A stretch of 64,000 nucleotides of DNA from Planctomycetota bacterium (GCA_023150475.1 JAKLKU010000007.1:186001-250000), one strand, 5' to 3'. Counted from the stretch's first letter, positions 45,959 to 55,347 are shown. Notes: generated by a model not told the origin, from the letters alone. Translations and numbers: made by a program.

Positions 45959-46645
45959 TCAGTCCGGGAAGGCGCTCGCTTCCCACGCCGCGACGGCGTC
46001 GGCGAGCGAGCCGAGCACTTCGGCGCGCGAACGACCCGCTCGTTTCGGCACCTCGAAGCCGTGATCCGCGTCGTCGACGACGTGCACCGTCGCGCGACCG
46101 CCGTACGTCGCGAGCGCGCGTTCGAGCTTCACGAGGTCGCACAACGGATCGCGGGTGCCTTGCAGGAAGAGCGCGGGCTGCACGATCGCAGGGAAGTGCT
46201 CGCGCCGCTCTTCGTCGGGCTTGCCCGCCGGATGCAGCGGATAGCCGCAGAGCACCAGGCCCGACGCGTCGGCGCCTTTGGCGGCGAGATGCGTCGAGAC
46301 CCGCGCGCCCATCGACTTGCCCGCGAGCAGGATGCGGCCGGCGCCGATCCGCTCGCGCAGGGTCGCCAGCACTCGAAAGTGCGCGTCCTCGAGCACCGGC
46401 ATGCGATCGGGCGGGAACTTCCTCCCGTCACGCTCGCGCCGCTCCATGTACGGATAGCGGAAGCGCAGCACGTCGAAGCCGCGCTCGGCGAGGAGTCCTG
46501 CGAGCGCGCGCATGAACTCCGAATCGAAGTCGAGCTCGGCGCCGTGCGCGAACAGCACCGTGCTCGAGCGCCGCGGCGCGTGGCCTTCGTCCCAGAGCGT
46601 GGCGACGCGCAGTCGCTCGAGTTCGATCGTGTCGCGTCGACTCAT
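45959..46645 (-). CDS. Alpha/beta hydrolase (KANL3/Tex30-like)
   Basis: A 228-residue alpha/beta hydrolase of the KANL3/Tex30 (DUF/dienelactone-hydrolase-like) group. VLFAHGAELDFDSEFMRALA contains the oxyanion region, LLAGKSMGARVST the nucleophile elbow (G-K-S-M-G, serine nucleophile), FLQGTRDPLCDL the acid and DDADHGFEVPKR the catalytic histidine, so the triad is complete. VLRFRYPYMERRERDGRKFPPDR before the elbow is typical of this subfamily. No signal peptide. TACCGT lies 8 nt upstream of the ATG. Substrate unknown. Confidence 0.82.
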   Translation of the reverse strand: MSRRDTIELERLRVATLWDEGHAPRRSSTVLFAHGAELDFDSEFMRALAGLLAERGFDVLRFRYPYMERRERDGRKFPPDRMPVLEDAHFRVLATLRERIGAGRILLAGKSMGARVSTHLAAKGADASGLVLCGYPLHPAGKPDEERREHFPAIVQPALFLQGTRDPLCDLVKLERALATYGGRATVHVVDDADHGFEVPKRAGRSRAEVLGSLADAVAAWEASAFPD

Positions 46646-46653
46646 CGCGCGCG

Positions 46654-46659
46654 ACGGTA
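46654..46659 (-). promoter_or_regulatory. -10-like box (TACCGT), leaderless spacing
   Basis: TACCGT on the minus strand ends 8 nt before the ATG of the alpha/beta hydrolase; no ribosome site lies between. Confidence 0.35.
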
Positions 46660-46728
46660 GGGGAGTGGGATCGCGCTCGCAACTCCGGTACGGTACGGCG
46701 CCGCGTCCTCGATCGCCGCGCGCTCTCC

Positions 46729-47427
46729 ATGCAGAAGAAACCGCCGCTCAAGCTCCAGACGACGACGCTCTGGTACTACCCGTCGCAGCAGTACTCCGAC
46801 AAGCCGATGGGCGATCCGCGCTTCGAAGGGCGCACGCCGGCGTGGGTGATCTGGAACCTGCTCGAACGCTACACCCGCGAAGGCGACCTCGTCGTCGATC
46901 CGTTCTGCGGCGGCGGCACGACACTCGACGTCGCGCGCGACATGCAGCGCAAGGCGCTCGGCTACGACATCGCGCCGTCGCGGCCGGACATCTTCCGCGC
47001 CGACGCGCGCAAGTTGCCGCTCGAGACCGGCAAGGCGGATTTCGTGTTCATGGATCCGCCGTACTCGACGCACCTCGACTACTCCGACGACCCCGACTGC
47101 ATCGGCAAGCTCGACGCGTTCGGCGACGAGTACTTCGCGGCGATGGACGCCGTGTTCGCCGAGTGCGAGCGCATGCTGCGCGATCGGCGCTATCTCGCCG
47201 TGTACGTCTCGGACTCGTTCGAGAAGAAGCGCGGCTTCGTCGGGCTCGGCGCGGAGCTCTTCACGTTGCTCGCGAAGCGTTTCCGGCCGATCGACCACGT
47301 CGCCGTCGTGCGCGGGAATCGCACGCTCGAGAAGCCCGCGTTCCACAAGTCCGCCGCGGAAGGCAACTTCTTCCTGCGCGGCTTCAACCACTTGCTGATC
47401 TTCAAGAAAGAGCGCGGCGCGCGCTGA
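46729..47427 (+). CDS. DNA-methylase-like SAM methyltransferase
   Basis: A 232-residue methyltransferase of the N6/N4 amino-methyltransferase type. Motif order: LVVDPFCGGGTTLDVA (SAM binding, motif I) comes first, then GYDIAPSRPDIFRADARKLP, then FVFMDPPYSTHLDYSDDPD (catalytic DPPY, motif IV) and HVAVVRGNRTLEKP. The SAM motif preceding DPPY, the small size and the absence of a target-recognition domain or a restriction partner argue against a restriction-modification enzyme. It could be an orphan DNA methylase or an RNA methyltransferase. It starts MQKKPPLKLQTTTLWYYPSQ. Confidence is high for the fold, low for the substrate. Confidence 0.75.
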   Translation: MQKKPPLKLQTTTLWYYPSQQYSDKPMGDPRFEGRTPAWVIWNLLERYTREGDLVVDPFCGGGTTLDVARDMQRKALGYDIAPSRPDIFRADARKLPLETGKADFVFMDPPYSTHLDYSDDPDCIGKLDAFGDEYFAAMDAVFAECERMLRDRRYLAVYVSDSFEKKRGFVGLGAELFTLLAKRFRPIDHVAVVRGNRTLEKPAFHKSAAEGNFFLRGFNHLLIFKKERGAR

Positions 47428-47469
47428 GCGAGGGCTCGAGCGCGCGCCACGGCTGCGTTCAAGTCGAGC

Positions 47470-48654
47470 TCAGCGGATGACCGTCGGCGTCGAGTTCGAG
47501 TAGCGCACGTCGCTCGCGGAGAAGCTCACCTTCGCCTGCGCGAAGAAAGTGAATCCGCTCGGCAAGCTCGCCGGCACCGGGAAGTTGAAGTCGGCGTGAC
47601 CGCTCGCGCCGACCGTGCCGAGGTGGAAGACGCGCTGCTGGAGCACGAGTTGATCCTCGACGAGGCCCGGAGTCACGGCGATCGTCGCGAAGCGTCCCAT
47701 GATCAAGTCCACGGTCGCGCCCGGTTCGGCGTCGACGCGGAAGGTGATCACGTTGCCGTGCACCGGCGTGCCGAGGAGCGTCAGTGTGGGATCCGCAGGC
47801 ACCGCGAAATCGATCGAGGGGCTCGAGATCCCGTCGATGGTCGCTCCGGAGACGCGCACGGCGTCGTTGCTCCAGAGCCCCGAGCCGTCGGTGCCGAAGC
47901 CGCACGCCGCCGCGCCCGCGAGACCGCCGTCGATCGAGTGCACCGGCAGGCCGGCGACCAGCACGGTCGCCAGGCCGAACGAGTTGATGCCGTCGCCTCC
48001 GTCGCCCACGAGGTCACAACAAGCCCCGGTCGCGTCGCCGCCGTCGCCGCCGAGGAGGTTCGAGCCATACGCGCCGACGTACGAGTTGCCGGCGACCACG
48101 ACGGCCGAGCCGCCCCAACCAGCGAACCCACTGACACAGCAGTGGCAGTCGAATCCGTCGCGACCACGCAGCACGCTGTCGCTGATCTCGACTCGCGCGT
48201 CGGCGATGCCGAGCGCGGCGTCGCCGTCACCGAACGCGCCGGGAAGCTGCACGTCGCATCTCGCGAGTCGCACGTCCGTGCAGGCGTCGATCGAGAGCCG
48301 ACTCGTCGACGTGATGCCGTCGAGGACCACGGGCCTCGAGCAATTCTCGATGTCGACGCCGTGCACCTGGAGGTCGACGAGCGCGGTGGTCGAGCCCGTG
48401 TTGACGTCGTGCACGCGCACCAGGCCGTTGACCTTGACGCCCGGTCCTTGACCCACGATGACGAGACGTTTGTCGAGCGCGAACGCGGAGTAGTTGCCGG
48501 GGAGCACGAACAACACGTCGCCTTGCACCGAGGCGGCGATCGCCTGCGGCAGGTCGGTGAAATCGCCTCCGCCGGCGGCGTCGACGATCCAAGTGTTGGC
48601 GAGGGCCGAACCGGGCAGTGCGAGAGAGCAGAGCAATGTGCGTACGAGCTTCAT
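47470..48654 (-). CDS. Secreted beta-helix-like protein
   Basis: A 394-residue exported protein. Residues 1-19 are a signal peptide (MKLVRTLLCSLALPGSALA). The mature part begins NTWIVDAAGGGDFTDLPQAI, the pectate-lyase-like start seen in right-handed beta-helices, and continues with short repeated turns (VDLQVHGVDIENCSRPVVLDG, DARVEISDSVLRG) rich in Gly, Asp and Cys (DCHCCVSG, GACCDLVGDGGDG). The last 100 residues form a separate beta-sandwich (FFAQAKVSFSASDVRYSNST) found at the C-terminus of secreted planctomycete-type proteins. A decayed copy lies at 51055-51752. Function unknown, possibly cell surface. Confidence 0.7.
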   Translation of the reverse strand: MKLVRTLLCSLALPGSALANTWIVDAAGGGDFTDLPQAIAASVQGDVLFVLPGNYSAFALDKRLVIVGQGPGVKVNGLVRVHDVNTGSTTALVDLQVHGVDIENCSRPVVLDGITSTSRLSIDACTDVRLARCDVQLPGAFGDGDAALGIADARVEISDSVLRGRDGFDCHCCVSGFAGWGGSAVVVAGNSYVGAYGSNLLGGDGGDATGACCDLVGDGGDGINSFGLATVLVAGLPVHSIDGGLAGAAACGFGTDGSGLWSNDAVRVSGATIDGISSPSIDFAVPADPTLTLLGTPVHGNVITFRVDAEPGATVDLIMGRFATIAVTPGLVEDQLVLQQRVFHLGTVGASGHADFNFPVPASLPSGFTFFAQAKVSFSASDVRYSNSTPTVIR

Positions 48655-48914
48655 GTGAGATCGAAGGGTGGGTGAGATCGTGGTCGGCGCGCAACGGGCG
48701 GCGCTCCATCGGCATCTGCCCCACGAGTATCCACGAAGTTGCGGCTCGCAGGGTTTTTCCTGGAACGGTCGGCCGACGCCGGCGCCCGTAGCCGGCGCCC
48801 GCGCCTGGGTGACATCCCCGATGGAGTGGCGGAGTCGATGATCCCGTTTCAGACGCGCGACGCCGGCGCCCGAGAAAGGACTTCCGCGTCCCCGCGGTCC
48901 CCCGTCGTCGCCCG
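48655..48914. other. 260-bp intergenic region
   Basis: Divergent gap between the beta-helix gene and the antiporter gene. It holds two copies of GACGCCGGCGCCCG (near 48776 and 48862) and a direct repeat of GCCGGCGCCCG. No gene or clear promoter is seen. Confidence 0.3.
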
Positions 48915-50975
48915 ATGCTCTCCGAGATCGACGTCCCGCAAGGTCTGTTCGAGGACCTCGCGCTCGTGCTCTGTGCAGCCGCTCTGACCAGCGCGCTCTT
49001 CCAGCGCCTGCGGATGCCGGTGGTGCTCGGCTACTTGCTCGCGGGGCTCGTCGTCGCCCCGCTGGTCGCCGATCGCGCGTCGGTGAACACGCTCTCCGAG
49101 ATCGGCGTGACGCTGCTCGTCTTCTCGATCGGGCTCGAGTTCCGACTCGGGCGACTCGCGAAGCTCGCGCCGACCGCGGGCGTGATCGTCGCACTCGAAG
49201 TCGGATTGCTCTTCGGGCTAGGCTACGCGACCGCGGCCACGCTCGGGTGGGAGCCGCGCGAGCGGCTGTTCGCGGGGGGCGTCGTCTCGATCGCGAGCAC
49301 GATGGTCGTCGCGAAGGTCCTCGCCGGCAAGCGCGTGGACAAACGACTTTCCGAGCTCGTGCTCGGCATCCTGGTCTTCGAGGACCTCGCCGCGATCGTG
49401 CTGATCGCTGTGCTGACCGCCGTCGCGAGCGGCGCGCAGCTTTCCGGCGGCGGCTTCGTGCTCGGCGCGCTCGGTCTCGTCGGGTTCCTCGCGGTGGCCT
49501 TGATCGGCGGGCTGGTGCTCGTGCCTCGCTTCCTGCGGTACGTCGCGGGGCTCGGGCGCAAGGAGACGACGCTGCTCGCCGGCCTCGGACTGTGTTTCGC
49601 GCTCGCGCTGCTCGCGCGCCACGCCGGCTACTCGATGGCGCTCGGCGCGTTCCTCGCCGGCGCGCTCGCCGCGGAATCCGGCGAAGGCAAACACCTCGAG
49701 CACCTGATCGAGCCCGTGCGCGACATGTTCGCCGCAGTGTTCTTCGTGTCGATCGGCATGTTGATCGACCTCGGCGCGGCGCGCACCGAGTGGCTCGCGA
49801 TCCTGGCGTTCACCGCGGTCGTGCTCGTCGGCAAGTTGGTCGGAGTCACCGCTGGCGCGTTCCTGACCGGCAGCGGCTTGCACACTTCGTTGCGCGCCGC
49901 GCTCGCGCTCGTGCCGCTCGGCGAGTTCTCGTTCATCCTCGCGACGATCGCCGTGCAAGTCGGCAGCACACGGCTCCTGCCGATCGCCGTGATGGTCGCG
50001 TTGATCACGAGCACGCTCGCGCCGACGCTCGTGTCGCGTTCGAGCCGCATCGCGTCGGCGATCGACCGCCGTGTGCCGAGGCGCGTGCAGACGTTCGAGT
50101 CGCTCTACCGTGCGTGGCTCGCCGACTTCGGCCGCGCGCGCCACGCCGGAACGCGTTGGAGCGAAGTGCGCGTGCTCGTCGGCTGGATCCTGATCGACAC
50201 TGCCGCGCTCGCGGTGCTCGGCGTCGCGACGGCGCTCGAGCACGGTCGTGTCGAGTCGGCGCTCCAGCACACGATCGGCCTCTCCGCGTCGAACGCACGG
50301 CTCGCCGTGTTGGGCTCGGCCGCTGCGCTTTCGACGCCGTTCTGGATCGGCATGGTGCGCTGCACACGTGGGCTCGGCGGCTGGATCGCCGAGCGCGCGA
50401 TCCCGGCGCAGACGCAAGCTCGCGCCGAACTCGTGGCGCCTGCGCGGCGTGCGTTGATCGCGTGCGTGCAGCTATGCGTGTTCGCCGGCGTGTGCGGCGT
50501 GCTGCTCGCCGCGACGCACCGGTTCCTGCCCGTGTGGCCGACGGTCGGCGTCGCGAGCCTGCTGCTCGTCGCGCTGGGCTTCGTGTTCTGGCGCAGCGCG
50601 ACCGACCTGCAGGGTCACGTGACCGCAGGCGCGCACGTGCTCGTCGAAGTGTTGAAGACGCAGCACGATCCGCGCGAGGACGTGTCGCTCGACGGCATGC
50701 AGGCCCTCTTGCCCGGCATGGGCTCGTTCGCGTCGTTGCGCATCGACGACGGCTCGCCGGTGGTCGGGCGTTCGCTCGACGAGATCGGACTCCACGGCGC
50801 GACCGGCTGCGCGGTGATCGCGATCTCGCGCCACGGCGGCGGCGTGATCTCGCCGCGTGGTCGCGAGCGGCTCGCGGTCGGCGACGTGCTCGCGTTGGCG
50901 GGCACGAGCGACGGTCTCGAGACCGCGCGCCGCTTGCTCGCGCCCGCCGCGCGCGAGTCGGAACTCCTCGTGTGA
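48915..50975 (+). CDS. CPA2-family monovalent cation:proton antiporter with TrkA-C domain
   Basis: A 686-residue membrane protein of the KefB/CPA2 type. Residues about 10-390 form 12-13 membrane helices with family signatures VLGYLLAGLVVAPLV, LLVFSIGLEFRL, IASTMVVAKVL, GILVFEDLAAIVLI (the ion-binding aspartate), YSMALGAFLAGALAAES and VPLGEFSFILATI. A second hydrophobic region (about 420-560) adds more helices. The last 80 residues are a TrkA-C/RCK-C domain (VGRSLDEIGLHGATGCAVIA, LAVGDVLALAGTSDGLE) that senses ligands. A full RCK-N (NAD-binding) domain is missing. Likely exchanges K+ or Na+ for H+. Confidence 0.88.
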   Translation: MLSEIDVPQGLFEDLALVLCAAALTSALFQRLRMPVVLGYLLAGLVVAPLVADRASVNTLSEIGVTLLVFSIGLEFRLGRLAKLAPTAGVIVALEVGLLFGLGYATAATLGWEPRERLFAGGVVSIASTMVVAKVLAGKRVDKRLSELVLGILVFEDLAAIVLIAVLTAVASGAQLSGGGFVLGALGLVGFLAVALIGGLVLVPRFLRYVAGLGRKETTLLAGLGLCFALALLARHAGYSMALGAFLAGALAAESGEGKHLEHLIEPVRDMFAAVFFVSIGMLIDLGAARTEWLAILAFTAVVLVGKLVGVTAGAFLTGSGLHTSLRAALALVPLGEFSFILATIAVQVGSTRLLPIAVMVALITSTLAPTLVSRSSRIASAIDRRVPRRVQTFESLYRAWLADFGRARHAGTRWSEVRVLVGWILIDTAALAVLGVATALEHGRVESALQHTIGLSASNARLAVLGSAAALSTPFWIGMVRCTRGLGGWIAERAIPAQTQARAELVAPARRALIACVQLCVFAGVCGVLLAATHRFLPVWPTVGVASLLLVALGFVFWRSATDLQGHVTAGAHVLVEVLKTQHDPREDVSLDGMQALLPGMGSFASLRIDDGSPVVGRSLDEIGLHGATGCAVIAISRHGGGVISPRGRERLAVGDVLALAGTSDGLETARRLLAPAARESELLV

Positions 50976-51054
50976 GCCCGACCTCGAACGCAGCGCGGCG
51001 CGCGTCGCGCGAGGGCTCGAGCGCGCGCCACGAGTGCGTGCGACCAGGACTCCG

Positions 51055-51752
51055 CGAACGACCGTCGGCGTGGAGTTCGAGTCGCGCTCGTCGCTCGCGG
51101 AGAAGCGCACCTTCGCCTGCGTGAAGGAGACGAAGCCGTTCGAGCCGACCGTGTCCAGGTGGAAGACGCGCCGTTGGAGCACGAGCAGATCCTCGAGGAG
51201 TTCTGGCACGTCGGCGACGATCGCGTGGCGCCCCATGTTCAAGTCGACGTTCGCCCCCGGCTCGGCGTGAGTCCGAAGGCTGACTTCGACTCGCGAGGCC
51301 TGCAACGTCAGGGCATGCGTGTGGTCGCCGCAGCAAGACGTGGGCAACGCCGAGACTCGCGCGAGCCGCACGTCGACTCAGTTCGAGCCTTCGATCGTGG
51401 CGCTCGAGGTGAGCGTGTCGAGGATCACGGGCCGGGAGCCGTTCTCGAACTTCGCGCCGTCGCTCCCGAGCTCGACGCGCACCGCCGCCGATCCCGTGCT
51501 GACGTCGTGGACGTGCACCAGGCCGTCGACGTTCACGCCTGGGCCTTGGCCGACGATGACGAGCCGCTGGTCGAGCGCGAAGCCGGAGGAGTTGCCGGGC
51601 ATCACGAGCAGCACGTCGCCTTGCGCGGACGCCGCGACGGCCTGCGGCAGGTTGGTGAGGTCGCCGCCGCCCGCGGCGGCGTCGATCCACGTGTTCGCGG
51701 AAGCGGCGGCGGACAGTACGACGGGAGCGATGCACAGTGGAGTGCGGTGCAT
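51055..51752 (-). pseudogene. Decayed duplicate of the secreted beta-helix protein
   Basis: This minus-strand region aligns with the intact gene at 47470-48654. The first part (51752 to 51378) has a signal peptide and NTWIDAAAGGGDLTNLPQAV, then meets TGA at 51380-51378, at a position equivalent to a cysteine in the intact protein. The frame continues with DVRLARVSALP but lacks about 180 central residues, loses part of the C-terminal strand (FVSFTQAKV for the longer intact segment), and ends NSTPTVVR where the former stop TGA is GGA, so it runs on antisense to the antiporter. About 23 nt beyond the old stop region are identical to the 3' flank of the intact gene. I read it as a decayed duplicate. 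Confidence 0.8.
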
Positions 51753-51915
51753 GGGGACCCCGACCACGGAAGTGGGAGCACGAAGGCTCCCACGACGCGC
51801 GCGCCGAGCTCGCGGCGGTGCAAACGAAAGTGTCGAGTGCGCTCCAGCGGACCGACCGCGCGCCAACGGCTCGTGCCGACCGCGCACGACTCCGGGCTCT
51901 GCGCGTGAAACGAAT

Positions 51916-51942
51916 CCGGCCGCGCGGGGCACGCGCGGCCGG
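51916..51942 (-). terminator. Probable terminator of the Gld-like operon
   Basis: A perfect 11-bp stem (CCGGCCGCGCG/CGCGCGGCCGG) with loop GGGCA lies about 45 nt past the DUF4340 stop codon on the minus strand. It is followed there by ATTCGTTTC, a weak T-run. Confidence 0.5.
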
Positions 51943-51986
51943 CGAAGGTCGAAGGGCTCTCGGCGAGAGCGTCGGCGAAGGCTCGC

Positions 51987-53390
51987 CTAGCGTCCGCCGT
52001 CGGAGTCTTGCTTCTCGGGCTCGCCGGGTGCGCCCGAGTCGCTCGGCGGCGTCGGCGTGGCGCCGTGGTCGTGGCTGCCGTGGTCGTGCCCGTCATGCTC
52101 GCCGCCGTCTTGCGCAGGCGCGCCGCCGTCTTGTACAGGCGTGCCGCCGGCGTCCGTGGGCGGGGACTCGATCGGCGCCGAGCCGTCGAGCGGCGGCTCG
52201 CCTTCGCCGGGAGCCGCGGGCTCCTTCAGCATGTCCTTGACGGTCTTCTTGAAGTTCGCCGCGGTGTAGCCAGGGATCGTGTACGTCCACTTCGAGAGCT
52301 TCGCGTTGAGCTCCTCGACTTCCTTCTTCACGTCCTCCGGCGCCTTGCCCACGAATTCGTCGGCGGGCTTCGGAGTCTCCGGCGTCGCCGCGGGATCGGT
52401 TGCGGCCGCAGGATCGGCGCCTTCCGGCGGCGGCGGTCCGACCGGAGCTTCCTTCTTGAAGCGCAGCGACTCGTCGAACGCGGCGGAGAGCGTCAGGTAC
52501 GCCTTCGCGGCTTCGCCTTCACCTCGTTCGTAAAGCTTCGCGGTCAGCACGAGCCCATCCCACGTCGTGAACGTCGTCTCGGTCGGCGTGAGGCTCGCGA
52601 GGTCGACCGCGCCCGCCTGCGCGACGTCCTCGAACGTCAGGTACTCGAGCGCGGCGGCGGTCGCGTCGGCGACGCCGTTCCACTTGAGCTCGGCGCCTTC
52701 GGGCAGTTCGCCGACGGTGAAGGCTTGGTCCTCGGGCACGTTCTTGAACACCGCGAGCGTGGTGCCGTCGGTGTGGCGCGTCTCGACGCGGCGCACGCGC
52801 GTCTTCTCGAGCTTGGTGATCTGGCGGTTGTCCGCGAGCCAGTTGGTCGAGCTGCCGTCGATCCAGATGCGGCCGGTGACTTCCCACGCCTGGTTGTCGC
52901 CGACCTTGCGGACGTACATCGCGTACTGACCGCCGAAGCCCTTGGTCGTGCGCGCCTTGCCGATCAAGACGGCGGCGAGCTCCGCACCCGACTTGTCGAA
53001 GAGCTTCACTTGCGTCGCCGCCGCGTCCTTGGCGTCGACCTCCGCGAGGTCCATCGACGCGTGGTTCTCGGGCTTGGCGGACTTCTTCTCGACGATCGCC
53101 ATCTGCGCGATCGTGACGACGAGCTCCTTCACTTTGTCGAAGTTGACTGGGTAGGAGCCTTTGTCGGCCATGCCCCAGGTGTCGCCGTCCTTGACGACCG
53201 CGAAGCCGCCGTCCTTGTTCTTCACTTCGACTTTCGCGACGTCGTTGATGCGTTCGACGAGGCCAGGGACGAGCTTCTCGCCGCTCTTCGCTTCGGCGGT
53301 CGCCGCGGGTTCGGTGCGCGTCGCGACGTAGGCGGCCGTCGATGCGGCGACGGCCGCGGCGAACAGGATTCCGAGGGTCCTTTGCTTCAT
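51987..53390 (-). CDS. DUF4340-domain protein of a Gld-like ABC cluster
   Basis: A 467-residue protein with an N-terminal membrane helix or signal (LGILFAAAVAASTAAYVA) and an extracytoplasmic DUF4340 domain: VERINDVAKVEVKNKDGGFAVVKDG, WGMADKGSYPVNFDKVKELV, and VTGRIWIDGSSTNWLADNRQ. DUF4340 genes commonly follow gldG-like genes, as here. The last 60 residues are a disordered Pro/Gly/Asp stretch ending in EHDGHDHGSHDHGATP, a His/Asp-rich segment that may bind metal. GAGGA lies 8 nt before the ATG. Last gene of the operon. Probably works with the ABC transporter at the envelope. Confidence 0.8.
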   Translation of the reverse strand: MKQRTLGILFAAAVAASTAAYVATRTEPAATAEAKSGEKLVPGLVERINDVAKVEVKNKDGGFAVVKDGDTWGMADKGSYPVNFDKVKELVVTIAQMAIVEKKSAKPENHASMDLAEVDAKDAAATQVKLFDKSGAELAAVLIGKARTTKGFGGQYAMYVRKVGDNQAWEVTGRIWIDGSSTNWLADNRQITKLEKTRVRRVETRHTDGTTLAVFKNVPEDQAFTVGELPEGAELKWNGVADATAAALEYLTFEDVAQAGAVDLASLTPTETTFTTWDGLVLTAKLYERGEGEAAKAYLTLSAAFDESLRFKKEAPVGPPPPEGADPAAATDPAATPETPKPADEFVGKAPEDVKKEVEELNAKLSKWTYTIPGYTAANFKKTVKDMLKEPAAPGEGEPPLDGSAPIESPPTDAGGTPVQDGGAPAQDGGEHDGHDHGSHDHGATPTPPSDSGAPGEPEKQDSDGGR

Positions 53391-53414
53391 GGTGAATTCC
53401 TCGAGGTCAGATCC

Positions 53415-55334
53415 TCAAGCCGCGGCGGGCTTGCGGGACTTCGCGAACCACTTCGCGATGGCGAAGATCACGATCAAGAGAGGCAACAACCAGACGTTGT
53501 AGAACTGCATCCGCGTACCGAGCGCGTCGACGTCCTTGCGCAGGTCGAGCTTCACCTTGCGCAGTTGCGCGCGAGTCGCGAGCTGTTCCTCGCGCACGCG
53601 ATCGAGCTCGGCGAGTTCCTCGTCGGAGAGGAACATCGAGCTCGAACCCTGCTTCTTCGACTGCAGCTCCTGCCAGCGCTGTTCGGCCTGCGTGAGCTTG
53701 TCTTGGAGCGCCTGCTCTTCCGCGCGGAAGCGTTGGTCGGCTTCCTTCTGCAGTTCCTGCACGCGCTCGAACGGCCGGAGCATGCCGCCGCGGCTGCGCA
53801 GACCGATCATGTCGGTCGAGCCGCGCATGTAGTCGACCGCGTTCAGCACGAAGTTGCCGTTGTCGGTGCGCGGCACCGGGATCTTCAGGTTGCCCAAGCG
53901 ACTGACTTGGACCCACGACGCGTCGGTCAGCATGTCCGCGTCCGCGATCACGAGCACGTGGACCGAGTCCGTCGACTCGGCGAGGTGCGCCGGCAGTTCC
54001 TCGGGCGGGTCTTCCGGGCTCGCCGCGGGATCCGCGGGTGCACCTTCGGGGAACGCGGTCTTCACTTTGCCCGTGATGCGCGCCGCGAGCACTTGCCTCC
54101 GGTTCTCGGAGGCGAAGTCGGCGAGCAGGCGCTTCGGATCCTGTTGGAACTGGATCGACGAGACCGGGATCTGCATCGAGTTCGTCGTCGACTCGACGAG
54201 CGGCGTGAACTCGGTCGACGCATCGGCCTTCTTCGTCAGCGCGCCGGCGGAGCGCAACTGCATCAGTTTCAGGTCGCGCGTCAGGATCTCGTCTGGACTG
54301 AAGTCGTCACGGTCGAGACCGAGCCACACCAGGAACGGCGCCGTGTCCATCTTGCCGGTGCTGGACGGGAACGTGACACGCAGCGCCTTGTCCGCGTCGC
54401 CGACGACTTTGTCCTTCGCGAGCTCGACGCCCCAGGTCGCGAAGAGTCTGTCGAGACTCGACGAGCGCGACTCGGTGTAACGAGCCATCGGGTTCGACGG
54501 ATCGTTCATCGGCTCGTCGACTTCGCACCACGGGTCGACGAACACCATCGCGCGGCCGCCGCGGAGCACGAATTGGTCGATCGCGTACTGCGCGGTCTCG
54601 GGCAGGTTCTTCGGGTGCACGACGAGCAGGAGATCGATGTCCTGGTCGATCTGCTTCGAGTTCGTCGGTACGTTCTTCACGTCGTACTGCTGGCGCAGGA
54701 ACTCGACGATCATCCACGGCTCGGGCATGTCCTGCGGCCGCATGAACGGGTTCGGCATCGCGCCGTCGATCGGCAGCGAAGAGCAGAGGCCGATCGTCAG
54801 CGTCTTCGGGTTCGCGAGCGAGTAGACGAGCTTGGTCAGGTCGTACTCGAGCGTGCTCTCCTTCGAAGGATCGAAGAACGGGATCGCCTGCTCTTCGTCG
54901 GTCGAGCCGGTGCCCGACAGGCCGAAGTAGACGTTGTCGCTCGAGCCCGGCAGCGGCAGCCCTTCGAGTCCGGCGGCGACGGCTCGGTCCTCGAGTTCCG
55001 AGAACGGCTCGGGGTCGAGCAGTTCGAGCGTCAGCTTGCCGCCGGAGCGCGCGACGTACTGCTGCAGCAGCTCGCGGACCCGTTCGTAGTAGCCGCGCAG
55101 GCCTTCGAGCTTCGGCTCTTCGCCGGCGAGCTTCTCCGAGAAGTAGAGCCGCAGCGTCACGGGCTCTTCGAGTTTCGAGAGCACCGCTTTCGTGCCGTCG
55201 GAGAGCGTGTAGAGCTTGTCCTCGGTCAGGTCGACCTGCGCGGAGCGCAGCAGCGACGTCGACGTGATGTTGAGCGCGATCAGGATCACGACCGCGACCA
55301 CGAGGCCGGTGAACGTCAGCAGATTGCGATTCAT
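53415..55334 (-). CDS. GldG-like ABC transporter auxiliary protein
   Basis: A 639-residue protein of the GldG/ABC_transp_aux family (PF09822). One N-terminal membrane helix (residues about 5-27), a large extracytoplasmic domain with YSLANPKTLTIGLCSSLPI, LLLVVHPKNLPETAQYAIDQFVLRGGRAMVFVDPW and VLVIADADMLTDASWV, a coiled coil (about 545-610) and a C-terminal membrane helix (VWLLPLLIVIFAIAKWFA), giving both ends in the membrane. AGGA is present before the ATG. In Bacteroidetes GldAFG supports gliding, but similar clusters occur widely without gliding, so the role here is probably a general envelope ABC system. Confidence 0.85.
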   Translation of the reverse strand: MNRNLLTFTGLVVAVVILIALNITSTSLLRSAQVDLTEDKLYTLSDGTKAVLSKLEEPVTLRLYFSEKLAGEEPKLEGLRGYYERVRELLQQYVARSGGKLTLELLDPEPFSELEDRAVAAGLEGLPLPGSSDNVYFGLSGTGSTDEEQAIPFFDPSKESTLEYDLTKLVYSLANPKTLTIGLCSSLPIDGAMPNPFMRPQDMPEPWMIVEFLRQQYDVKNVPTNSKQIDQDIDLLLVVHPKNLPETAQYAIDQFVLRGGRAMVFVDPWCEVDEPMNDPSNPMARYTESRSSSLDRLFATWGVELAKDKVVGDADKALRVTFPSSTGKMDTAPFLVWLGLDRDDFSPDEILTRDLKLMQLRSAGALTKKADASTEFTPLVESTTNSMQIPVSSIQFQQDPKRLLADFASENRRQVLAARITGKVKTAFPEGAPADPAASPEDPPEELPAHLAESTDSVHVLVIADADMLTDASWVQVSRLGNLKIPVPRTDNGNFVLNAVDYMRGSTDMIGLRSRGGMLRPFERVQELQKEADQRFRAEEQALQDKLTQAEQRWQELQSKKQGSSSMFLSDEELAELDRVREEQLATRAQLRKVKLDLRKDVDALGTRMQFYNVWLLPLLIVIFAIAKWFAKSRKPAAA

Positions 55335-55347
55335 GGCGTGCGTCCTC

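Noticed and set aside
51378..51380. Second in-frame TGA as a selenocysteine codon
   Set aside because: It aligns with a Cys, but the surrounding gene has a large deletion and a lost stop codon. The downstream hairpin (GACGUG/CACGUC outer stem) has no GU in its apical loop at the right distance. Pseudogene decay explains it better.
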